From NCBI RefSeq assembly GCF_012912105.1, contig NZ_QMEA01000016.1, forward strand, positions 1-64,000: 64,000 nt of DNA, in the 5' to 3' direction. Positions 55,201 to 62,538 of the stretch are shown here, piece by piece (position 1 is the stretch's first letter; each line of letters begins with the position of its first letter). Below the pieces are notes generated by a model, which searched no databases, was not told the DNA's origin, and saw only the letters and a program-made list of their open reading frames with translations. This DNA is from Brasilonema sp. UFV-L1 (GTDB lineage: Bacteria; Cyanobacteriota; Cyanobacteriia; Cyanobacteriales; Nostocaceae). The position numbers and the translations under genes are program-made.

Positions 55201-56947
55201 CCAGTATACCCTAAATCCTCAAAACAATTATGATTACGATGCTTTAATCCAGGAACTGTTAACACAACAGAAATTACCAAAAACGATTGTTCATTTGTGG
55301 AGCATCACTCCTATAAATGATAAAGAATTAGAACTTGAAGAAGTTGACAAAGCTCAAGAAACAGGATTTTACAGTCTACTATTTCTTGCCCAAGCTTTGG
55401 GAAAACAGGAAACTACAGATGAAGTACAAATCACAGTTATTTCTAATAACTTACAAGCAGTAACAGGAACTGAGGTGCTTTGTCCAGAGAAAGCAACTTT
55501 ACTTGGACCAATTAAAGTTATATCTCAAGAATACTCAAATATTAGATGTCGGAGTCTTGATGTTATTCTTCCTGAAATTGGAAGTTGGCAAGAAGAAAAA
55601 CTTGTAGAACAATTATTGATGGAACTGACAGTCCCCACCTCCGACAAAGTGGTTGCTTACCGAGGTATTAATCGTTGGGTGCAATCTTTTGAGCCAGTGC
55701 GCTTTGATTCAGCGAAAATTGGAAAGGCACGATTAAGGGAAAAGGGAGTCTATCTGATTACAGGTGGACTCGGAGGTATCGGACTTGTAATGGCAGAATA
55801 CTTGGCGAGAACTGTGCAAGCGAAACTGCTGTTGATTGGACGTACAGCTTTGCCCAACCGAGACGAGTGGGAACAATGGTTGCTCACCCACGATGAGACT
55901 GATAGCACCAGCCGCAAGATTCTCAAAGTACAAGAACTCGAACAGTTGGGTGCAGAAGTTTTGGTGGTGAGTGCTGATGTGAGCAATACACAACAAATGC
56001 ATTCGGCTATTGCTCAAGCTGAGTCAAAATTTGGTCAACTTAATGGTGTTATCCATACAGCTGGAGTTCCTGGCGGCGGTGTGATTCAGCGAAAAACGCA
56101 GCAAGAAGCCGAAAGTATTTTAGCTCCCAAAGTCAAGGGGACATTGGTTCTGGATGCTATTTTAAAGGACATTCAATTGGATTTGTTTGTCCTGACATCA
56201 TCAGCTGCTTCAATTCTGGGGGGATTTGGACAGGTAGACTATTGTGGAGCGAATGCTTTCCTTGACGCCTTTGCTCATTCTAATTCCTCGAAACGTGGCA
56301 CATTTGTCACAAGTATAAACTGGGGTGCTTGGCAAGAAGTTGGGATGGCGGTAAACACAGCATTACCTCAACAACTTCAACAATCGCGTGCAGAAAATCT
56401 TAAGCAAGGAATATTACCTGATGAGGGTATGAACGCTTTGACACGCATTTTAGGAACAACAATACCCCAAGTTGTTATATCCCCTTCTGACTTGCTGAAT
56501 TCACTAGAGCAGCATAGTTCTTATGATGAAGAACGAGTTCTAGAATTTTTAGAAACTGTTAATGAATCACGCTCTAAATATCCACGACCTGAACTAAGTA
56601 ATGATTATGTTGCTCCCAGAAATGAAATTGAGCAAAACATTGCTACTATCTGGCAAGAGGTTCTTGGAATTAAAGAGGTAGGTCTCTATGATAACTTCTT
56701 TGAATTAGGTGGAGATTCACTACTCATAATTCAGGTTCGCAGTAAACTTCTAAAAACGTTAAACAAAAATTTATCAATAGCTGACCTATTTGAATATTCA
56801 ACCATAAGTGCTCTAGCAGAATATCTTGGAAGAAAGCAGCTTGAAGAGCCAACATTTCAGCAAGCTGATGAACGTGCCAGCAAAAAAGAAGCGGCTATGC
56901 AAGAAAAAAGACAATTAATGAAACAAAGGAGGAAGGCAGATGGATAA
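52226..56947 (+). CDS. PKS module KS-AT-KR-ACP (KR intact)
   Basis: 1,573 residues. KS (Cys about 182 in TTCSTSL; ETHGTGT; KTNVGHLN), AT (Ser about 630 in GHSIGEY; HAFH motif, malonyl type), an intact KR (TGGLGGIG about 1173; IGRTALP; Tyr and Asn in VDYCGANAF) and ACP (GGDSL, about 1497). It should add a malonyl unit and reduce the keto to a hydroxyl. A 30-bp in-frame insertion relative to the next PKS lies in the AT (54281-54310). The stop overlaps the next PKS gene by 8 bp. The basic C-terminal tail resembles those of the NRPS genes rather than of the other PKS genes. Confidence 0.92.
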   Translation: MNINNFNDKDEIAIIGMTGRFPGSQNIDLFWQNIRDGVESISFFTEEELVSQGINSTVFNDPLYVKASTVIEDIELFDASFFGFSPKEAEITDPQHRLFLECVWSALENAGYNSETYTGQIGLFAGVTYSSYLLSNIYSNRDLIESVDGFQIFIGNDKDHLPTQISYKLNLTGPSINVQTTCSTSLVSVHLACQSLLNGESDIGLAGGVSIKVPQKTGYRYQEGGINSPDGHCRAFDAEAKGTIFGSGLGVVVLKRLEDAIVDGDFIHAVIKASAINNDGSLKVGYTAPSVDGQREVILEALALAGVEPDTITYVETHGTGTPLGDPIEIKALTQAFRASTNKKGFCAIGSVKTNVGHLNTAAGVTGLIKTVQALKNKQIPPSLHFREPNPQIDFVNSPFYVNTKLSDWKTNGTPRRAGVSSFGIGGTNAHVILEEAPVIEPSSTSRPWQLLLICAKTSTALETTTANLATHLQQYPDINLPDVAHTLQVGRRAFDHRRMVVCHDWEDAIKALTSQDPQRVFTYHHKSSHRPVIFMFSGQGAQYVNMGQELYQVEPTFKKHVDTCAQILQPHLGLDIRHILFPEEKHTKAASLQLQQTAITQSALFVIEYALAQLWMEWGVRPEAMIGHSIGEYVAATIAGVFSLEDALAIVAKRGQLMQQLPTGSMLAIPLPAQDVQSLLDVHTGDAPALSRPKGDRASIEIAAINSPSSCVVSGSIDAIASLQNQLSSQQIECRLLHTSHAFHSHMMEPILEPFVQAVEKVKLNPPRIRFISNVTGTWIQDEQATNPNYWGQHLRQTVKFSSGISQLLEQFEGVFLEVGPGRTLSTLTTQHLKPEAKQIVLTCLRHVKEQQSDVSFLLQTLGRLWLFGVEIDWSGFYTHERRHRLPLPTYPFERQRYWISPKKQGIDDRATSVSLGKKPDIANWFYIPFWKPSLPPVPLNQEKLAEQKSCTLVFIDECGLGTKLVQRLEQQNQAVITVKVGGEFTKLNESQYTLNPQNNYDYDALIQELLTQQKLPKTIVHLWSITPINDKELELEEVDKAQETGFYSLLFLAQALGKQETTDEVQITVISNNLQAVTGTEVLCPEKATLLGPIKVISQEYSNIRCRSLDVILPEIGSWQEEKLVEQLLMELTVPTSDKVVAYRGINRWVQSFEPVRFDSAKIGKARLREKGVYLITGGLGGIGLVMAEYLARTVQAKLLLIGRTALPNRDEWEQWLLTHDETDSTSRKILKVQELEQLGAEVLVVSADVSNTQQMHSAIAQAESKFGQLNGVIHTAGVPGGGVIQRKTQQEAESILAPKVKGTLVLDAILKDIQLDLFVLTSSAASILGGFGQVDYCGANAFLDAFAHSNSSKRGTFVTSINWGAWQEVGMAVNTALPQQLQQSRAENLKQGILPDEGMNALTRILGTTIPQVVISPSDLLNSLEQHSSYDEERVLEFLETVNESRSKYPRPELSNDYVAPRNEIEQNIATIWQEVLGIKEVGLYDNFFELGGDSLLIIQVRSKLLKTLNKNLSIADLFEYSTISALAEYLGRKQLEEPTFQQADERASKKEAAMQEKRQLMKQRRKADG
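53840..54156 (+). repeat. 317-bp identical AT segment, copy 1
   Basis: Identical to 58554-58870 (offset 4,714 bp). It covers the AT from GQGAQY to just after the active-site serine region. Flanks are near-identical but marked by several substitutions. Confidence 0.9.
54281..54310. repeat. 30-bp in-frame insertion in AT domain
   Basis: Absent from the otherwise near-identical AT of the next PKS gene. GGCGAT is present at both ends of the insert (54281-54286 and 54311-54316), like a target duplication. It encodes GDAPALSRPK within a surface-loop-like stretch. Confidence 0.75.
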
Positions 56948-59900
56948 TCAACAAATCCATGATTCCATCAAAGGCATAGCCGTCATCGGTATGGTCGGTC
57001 GTTTTCCTGGAGCCAAAAATGTTGATGAATTTTGGCAGAATCTGTGCAATGGGCAAGAATCGATTTCTTTCTTCAGTGATAAAGAATTAGAGGATTCAGG
57101 CATAGACCCAGCATTACTAAGCAATCCCAATTATATCAAAGCCGGTGCTCGTCTTTTTGACATTGAGCTGTTCGACGCTCCCTTTTTCGATTTCTCCCCA
57201 AGGGAAGCCGAAATCATGGACCCGCAACAACGTATTCTCCTTGAGTGTGCTTGGGAAGCACTAGAAACTGCTGGTTATGTTCCTGGATCAGACAAAGGGT
57301 TGACTGGTGTTTACGTAGGAACTAACCTAAGTGTCTATTTGCTAAGCAAATTCAGTTCTAACCCTGACCTAATTAAATCGATGGGTTCATTAGTTGAATT
57401 GAGTAACGGTCAGCACTATCCAGCTACAAGAGTTTCATACAAGTTAAACCTGAAAGGACCGAGTGTAAATATCAGCACAGCTTGTTCTACGTCATTGGTA
57501 GCTGTTCATTCGGCGTGTCAAGCATTGCTGAACTACGAATGCGATTTGGCTTTGGCAGGGGGTGTTTCAATACAGTCTTCACAAAAACAAGGTTATTTCT
57601 ATGAAGAAGGGGGGATGACTTCTCCTGATGGTCACTGTCGCGCCTTTGATGCTAAAGCACAGGGAACTATTTTCGGTGACGGAGTGGGTATTGTTGTTCT
57701 CAAGAGATTAGAAGATGCCTTAGCAGACGGTGACTGCATTCACGCAGCAATCAAAGGTTCAGCCATCAATAACGATGGTGCAGCGAAAGTGGGTTACACA
57801 GCTCCTAGTGTGGGTGGTCAAGCTGAGGTGATTGCTGAGGCTCAAGCCATCGCTGGGTTTGCTCCTGAAACAATCACTTACATTGAGGCTCACGGAACCG
57901 GTACAGCCTTGGGAGATCCTATTGAAATTAGTGCCCTTAAAAAGGTGTTTGAAGCCCGCACTAAAAAAAAGGGCTTTTGTAGAATCGGTTCAGTAAAACC
58001 TAATGTTGGACATTTGAATATAGCTTCTGGTATGAGTGGCTTAATCAAAACCGTCCAAGCCCTGAAAAATAAACAAATACCTCCCAGTCTGCACTTTGAA
58101 CAACCAAATCCTGAGATAGATTTCGCCAATAGTCCTTTCTACGTCAATACTACGTTGTCAGAGTGGAATACCAACGGGACTCCTCGCCGAGCAGGAGTCA
58201 GTTCTTTTGGTATAGGAGGAACTAATGCCCATGTTATCTTGGAACAAGCCCCAGTTGTTGCGCCCTCAAGTACTTCACGTCCCTGGCAGTTGTTGCTATT
58301 GTCAGCCAAAACCAGTACAGCCCTAGAAACTGCAACGGCAAATTTAGCAAATCACCTCCAGCAATATCCCGATATTAACCTGCCTGATGTGGCTCACACC
58401 CTACAGGTAGGTCGTCGAGCATTTGAGCATCGTCGCATGGTAGTATGTCACGACTGGGAGGATGCAGTCAAAACGCTGACATCCCAAGACCCACAACGTG
58501 TTTTCACTTACCACCACAAACCCAGCCACTGTTCAGTCATCTTCATGTTTTCTGGACAAGGAGCGCAATATGTGAATATGGGGCAGGAACTGTATCAAGT
58601 CGAACCGACCTTCAAAAAACATGTAGATACTTGCGCGCAGATTCTCCAACCCCACCTTGGTCTTGACATCCGCCATATACTCTTTCCAGAAGAAAAACAC
58701 ACCAAAGCAGCTTCTCTACAACTACAACAAACAGCAATTACCCAAAGCGCACTGTTTGTTATTGAATATGCCCTCGCCCAGTTATGGATGGAATGGGGAG
58801 TACGTCCAGAGGCGATGATTGGTCACAGCATCGGGGAATATGTCGCAGCAACAATTGCAGGTGTCTTCTCCCTGGAAGATGCCTTAGCTATTGTCGCTAA
58901 AAGAGGACAATTGATGCAACAATTGCCCACAGGAAGTATGTTGGCAATTCCACTTCCAGCACAAGATGTCCAATCGCTTTTGGATGTCCACACGGACGAT
59001 CGCGCATCTGTACAAATAGCAGCAATAAACAGTCCATCCTCGTGCGTTGTTTCCGGTTCAATTGATGCGATCGCCACACTTCAAAACCAATTATCTTCAC
59101 AAGAAATAGAATGTCGGCTATTGCATACATCTCATGCGTTTCATTCTGTGATGATGGAACCCATTTTAGAACAATTCGTGCAAGCCCTGAAAAAAGTGAA
59201 GCTAAACTCACCGCGTATTCACTTCATTTCCAATGTCACTGGTACGTGGATTACGGATGAACAAGCTACAAATCCTACTTACTGGAGTCAACATCTGCGA
59301 CAAACTGTGAAGTTTTCCTCCGGTATATCTCAACTCTTGCAACAGTTTGAAGGTGTTTTTCTGGAAGTGGGTCCGGGGCGGACGTTAAGTACATTAACAA
59401 CACAGCATCTTCAACCAGGAGCAAAACAGCAAGTTTTAACTTCTTTAGCTCATGCTAAAGAGCAACAATCAGATGTTAGCTTTTTATTACAAACATTAGG
59501 TCGGTTGTGGCTTTTTGGAGTAGAAATAGATTGGTCTGGATTTTATACTCACGAGCAACGTCATCGTCTACCTTTACCCACTTACCCTTTTGAGCGACAA
59601 AGATACTGGATTGATGCTAAATTTCCATCATCTTCTCCAAGTAATAAGCCAGTAACATTAGACAAAAGACAAGACATTGCTGACTGGTTCTATATTCCTT
59701 CATGGAAACGTTCTTTACTACCGAATTCAACTTTCTCATCTGACGAAGAAACAGGGAATGAGCAGTGGTTATTGTTTATTGATGAATGTGGGGTGGGTTC
59801 CGAGTTAGTTAATAGACTCCAACAGAGTGGTAAAAATGTCATTGTGGTGAAGGTGGGAGAGCAATTCACTAAATTAACTGAGGGAATTTATGCGATTCAT

Positions 59901-61580
59901 CCCCAAAATCGTGATGACTATGATGCGTTGTTCCAAGAGCTGATTACACTAGGTAAAACTCCGCGAAATATCGCCTATTTATGGAGTGTAAGTACGTTAA
60001 ATACTCCCGAAGTAGATGAATTTTTAGAATTCAAAAGTTTGCTATTTTTAACGCAAGCCATTAACAATCAAAAAATCACTGATCGTTTGCAACTCTGGGT
60101 TATATCGAACCATATCCAAGAAGTCAGTGGTAATGAAACTCTCGACCCAGAAAAAGCAACGGTGTTAGGGTTGTGTAAGGTGATTCCTCAAGAGTATCCT
60201 AATATTACTTGTCGGAGTATTGATGTTGTTTTAACAAACAAGAGAGACGCACGAAGCGTGGAGAGAAGAGGAGATTGTGACAGTCATCTTATTGACCAAG
60301 TTATAAATGAGTTTAGTGCTTTATCGTCTGACTTGGTTGTTGCTTATCGCGATCGCTATCGCTGGGTACAAACATTTGAGCCAGTACGTTTAGAGTCAGC
60401 AGTTGAAGAAAAAACACTACTCAGAAAACAGGGTGTTTATCTGTTTGCTGGCGGACTGGAAAGTATTGGAGTTGTCCTAGCCGAATATCTAGCAAAAACT
60501 TTACAAGCGACACTCATATTTATCGAGGATTCCACTTTTCCAGAAAAAGAAGAATACTCACAATGGTTAGAAACTCACACTACTGAAGATGAAGTGAGTC
60601 GCAAAATCCAAAAACTCCAAGAATTAGAGAAATTGGCTGCAGAAGTTTTGGTATTGCGTGCAGATACAACTAATTATGAACAAATGCACCATAGCCTTGC
60701 ATCTGAAAGTATTGGTCAAATTCACGGAGTTATCTATTCAACTGGAATCAGCCGCAAAAATATATTTTTATCAATCGCAGAAATTGGTAATCTAGAGTTA
60801 GAACAACTGCTTGATTCTCAGCTTCATAAGATTGCTGTCTTAGAAAAAGTCTTACAGAATCGAAAGTTAGATTTTTGTATCATTCTTTCTTCTTTATCTT
60901 CGATTTTGGGAGGATTTGGGTTATCTTTATATGCAGGAGTTAATCAGTTAATAGATACCTTTAGTCAGAGACATAATCAAACTAACTCTCTGCCGTGGAT
61001 TGTCATAAATTGGGATAAGTTACAACTCAATGCAACCCAAGAACAAAAAACACTTGGACAAGCATCTGGGATGGAATTAGCCATCACTGAGACAGAAAGC
61101 GTAGAAGTATTTAAACGGATACTCTCTTTAGGAGAGGGAACTCAGGTTGTTGTTTCGACGGTAGATCTTAAAGCCAGGTGCAAGCGTACATTTAATATCA
61201 ACTCTCTACCAGATTCAAAATCTTCCAGTCAAGTAGACTCATCCTCAAGCTATTCTAGACCTAACCTTGGTAATTCCTATGTTGCTCCGACTAACGAGTT
61301 AGAAAAACAAATTACTGAAATCTGGCAAGAAGTTCTTGGGATTGCACAAGTTGGTATTTACGACAATTTCTATGAATTGGGAGGAGACTCCCTGATTGCA
61401 ACTCAACTCGTTTCTCGATTACGAGCAAAGTTTCCAGTAGAGTTACCATTGCGTGACCTTTTACTGCAAGCAATGATACCACGATTACAGGCAGAAATGA
61501 TTGAACAACTTTTGATGGAGAAAATTGAAGAATTATCAGAAGAGGAAGTTGCAGTTCTTTTGGCTAATGAAGCAAGCTGA
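56940..61580 (+). CDS. PKS module KS-AT-KR(degenerate)-ACP
   Basis: 1,546 residues. KS intact (Cys about 182; EAHGTGT; KPNVGHLN); AT (Ser about 630 in GHSIGEY; HAFH); KR region (about 1165-1400) degenerate: AGGLESIG replaces TGGLGGIG, the Arg that binds NADPH phosphate is lost (FIEDST), and the active-site Lys position reads Gln. Keto retention is expected. ACP (GGDSL, about 1484) and an acidic docking tail (IEELSEEEVAVLLANE) precede an NRPS. AGGAGG directly ahead of the ATG and an 8-bp overlap with the upstream gene show tight coupling. A short repeat insertion lies at 60243-60272. Confidence 0.9.
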   Translation: MDNQQIHDSIKGIAVIGMVGRFPGAKNVDEFWQNLCNGQESISFFSDKELEDSGIDPALLSNPNYIKAGARLFDIELFDAPFFDFSPREAEIMDPQQRILLECAWEALETAGYVPGSDKGLTGVYVGTNLSVYLLSKFSSNPDLIKSMGSLVELSNGQHYPATRVSYKLNLKGPSVNISTACSTSLVAVHSACQALLNYECDLALAGGVSIQSSQKQGYFYEEGGMTSPDGHCRAFDAKAQGTIFGDGVGIVVLKRLEDALADGDCIHAAIKGSAINNDGAAKVGYTAPSVGGQAEVIAEAQAIAGFAPETITYIEAHGTGTALGDPIEISALKKVFEARTKKKGFCRIGSVKPNVGHLNIASGMSGLIKTVQALKNKQIPPSLHFEQPNPEIDFANSPFYVNTTLSEWNTNGTPRRAGVSSFGIGGTNAHVILEQAPVVAPSSTSRPWQLLLLSAKTSTALETATANLANHLQQYPDINLPDVAHTLQVGRRAFEHRRMVVCHDWEDAVKTLTSQDPQRVFTYHHKPSHCSVIFMFSGQGAQYVNMGQELYQVEPTFKKHVDTCAQILQPHLGLDIRHILFPEEKHTKAASLQLQQTAITQSALFVIEYALAQLWMEWGVRPEAMIGHSIGEYVAATIAGVFSLEDALAIVAKRGQLMQQLPTGSMLAIPLPAQDVQSLLDVHTDDRASVQIAAINSPSSCVVSGSIDAIATLQNQLSSQEIECRLLHTSHAFHSVMMEPILEQFVQALKKVKLNSPRIHFISNVTGTWITDEQATNPTYWSQHLRQTVKFSSGISQLLQQFEGVFLEVGPGRTLSTLTTQHLQPGAKQQVLTSLAHAKEQQSDVSFLLQTLGRLWLFGVEIDWSGFYTHEQRHRLPLPTYPFERQRYWIDAKFPSSSPSNKPVTLDKRQDIADWFYIPSWKRSLLPNSTFSSDEETGNEQWLLFIDECGVGSELVNRLQQSGKNVIVVKVGEQFTKLTEGIYAIHPQNRDDYDALFQELITLGKTPRNIAYLWSVSTLNTPEVDEFLEFKSLLFLTQAINNQKITDRLQLWVISNHIQEVSGNETLDPEKATVLGLCKVIPQEYPNITCRSIDVVLTNKRDARSVERRGDCDSHLIDQVINEFSALSSDLVVAYRDRYRWVQTFEPVRLESAVEEKTLLRKQGVYLFAGGLESIGVVLAEYLAKTLQATLIFIEDSTFPEKEEYSQWLETHTTEDEVSRKIQKLQELEKLAAEVLVLRADTTNYEQMHHSLASESIGQIHGVIYSTGISRKNIFLSIAEIGNLELEQLLDSQLHKIAVLEKVLQNRKLDFCIILSSLSSILGGFGLSLYAGVNQLIDTFSQRHNQTNSLPWIVINWDKLQLNATQEQKTLGQASGMELAITETESVEVFKRILSLGEGTQVVVSTVDLKARCKRTFNINSLPDSKSSSQVDSSSSYSRPNLGNSYVAPTNELEKQITEIWQEVLGIAQVGIYDNFYELGGDSLIATQLVSRLRAKFPVELPLRDLLLQAMIPRLQAEMIEQLLMEKIEELSEEEVAVLLANEAS
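58554..58870 (+). repeat. 317-bp identical AT segment, copy 2
   Basis: Partner of 53840-54156. It is identical at all silent sites, which the surrounding KS and KR regions of the two genes are not. Confidence 0.9.
60243..60272. repeat. Short repeat-like insertion in KR-linker region
   Basis: AGAGACGCACGAAGCGTGG and the purine-rich sequence after it encode NKRDARSVERRGD, about eight residues more than the sister PKS proteins have here. ACGC/GCGT is internally complementary, as in short GACGC repeats of Nostocales. Confidence 0.5.
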
Positions 61581-61681
61581 GTAGTATAAAAGTTACCAAT
61601 CTGGTTAGAAATCAGTAAATTTATTCCCATTTTCTTAATGATTTGACTTAAAACATTTGTTTAAAACAGGAAAAAGAGTTT

Positions 61682-62443
61682 ATGTCTTTAGTCAGTCCTA
61701 TCCCAAATTATGAATCTATCGCCCGGATGCAGAACGAACTCAAGACTTCGGATAAATATATAGTGGAAGCCGTAATACCTGTTTTAGAGCAATTAATGTT
61801 ACGACATCTCCCTAAGGAAGCACGTATTCTTGACCTTGGTTGTGGTTCAGGTAAGTTAGTGCAACAGCTTCATATCAGAGGGTATCAAATGACTGGACTT
61901 GATGCTTCAGAAGCATTGTTGCGCTATGCCAGAATAAACTCACCTGAGAGTGAATTTATCCTTAGTGATGTACGTAATTTTGAGTTGCTACCCTCCTTCA
62001 ATGCAGTTTTTTCGGATACTGTTTTACTCTTCATCCTAAACATTGAAGAATTGACAGCCGTCTTCCGAAATGTATATGCAGCACTGCAAAATAATGGTTT
62101 TTTTGTGTTCACGATACCATTGACAGATTCGTTACATGAGAGCGCTCCGCCAATTTTCGATCACGTCAATGTTAATGACGAATGTGCGTTGATTGAAATA
62201 TTCCACTACAAACCGGAAAAAAGAATGTGGGAAATCAAAGTCACTGGCTTTGAATTGGTAGAGGGGACATGGAAGCGTTCAGACACGACTTGGTTAAGGA
62301 AAGATCACTTCTTAGCAGAAGTTCAGTCTGGTTTAGAAAATGTGGGTTTCACAGAAATTAATCACTATAGTTTAAAAGATTTTGGAAGTCAAGCAAGAGA
62401 TGTTTTTACGTGCTTTATTTGTCGTAAACTGTCTATAACATGA
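61682..62443 (+). CDS. Free-standing class I SAM methyltransferase
   Basis: A 253-residue methyltransferase with the SAM-binding motif ILDLGCGSGKLVQQL (about 51-65), the acidic residue after strand 2 (GLDASEALLRYAR) and motif II/III (FNAVFSDTVLLFIL). It is of the methyltransferase 11/25 type acting on small molecules. AGGA lies about 9 nt upstream. Its target could be an O, N or C atom of the product; as a separate O-methyltransferase it is an alternative to the fused domain for finishing a methoxymalonyl-derived unit. It lies between the last PKS and the partial NRPS. Confidence 0.85.
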   Translation: MSLVSPIPNYESIARMQNELKTSDKYIVEAVIPVLEQLMLRHLPKEARILDLGCGSGKLVQQLHIRGYQMTGLDASEALLRYARINSPESEFILSDVRNFELLPSFNAVFSDTVLLFILNIEELTAVFRNVYAALQNNGFFVFTIPLTDSLHESAPPIFDHVNVNDECALIEIFHYKPEKRMWEIKVTGFELVEGTWKRSDTTWLRKDHFLAEVQSGLENVGFTEINHYSLKDFGSQARDVFTCFICRKLSIT

Positions 62444-62538
62444 TAGTAAAATGATAGAGTTTCTGGGTTAATAGGGGTTAATTATTATTTGTGATTATCT
62501 AGCTTAAAAAGAAGACAAACGTAATTAGTTAAGTTTTC

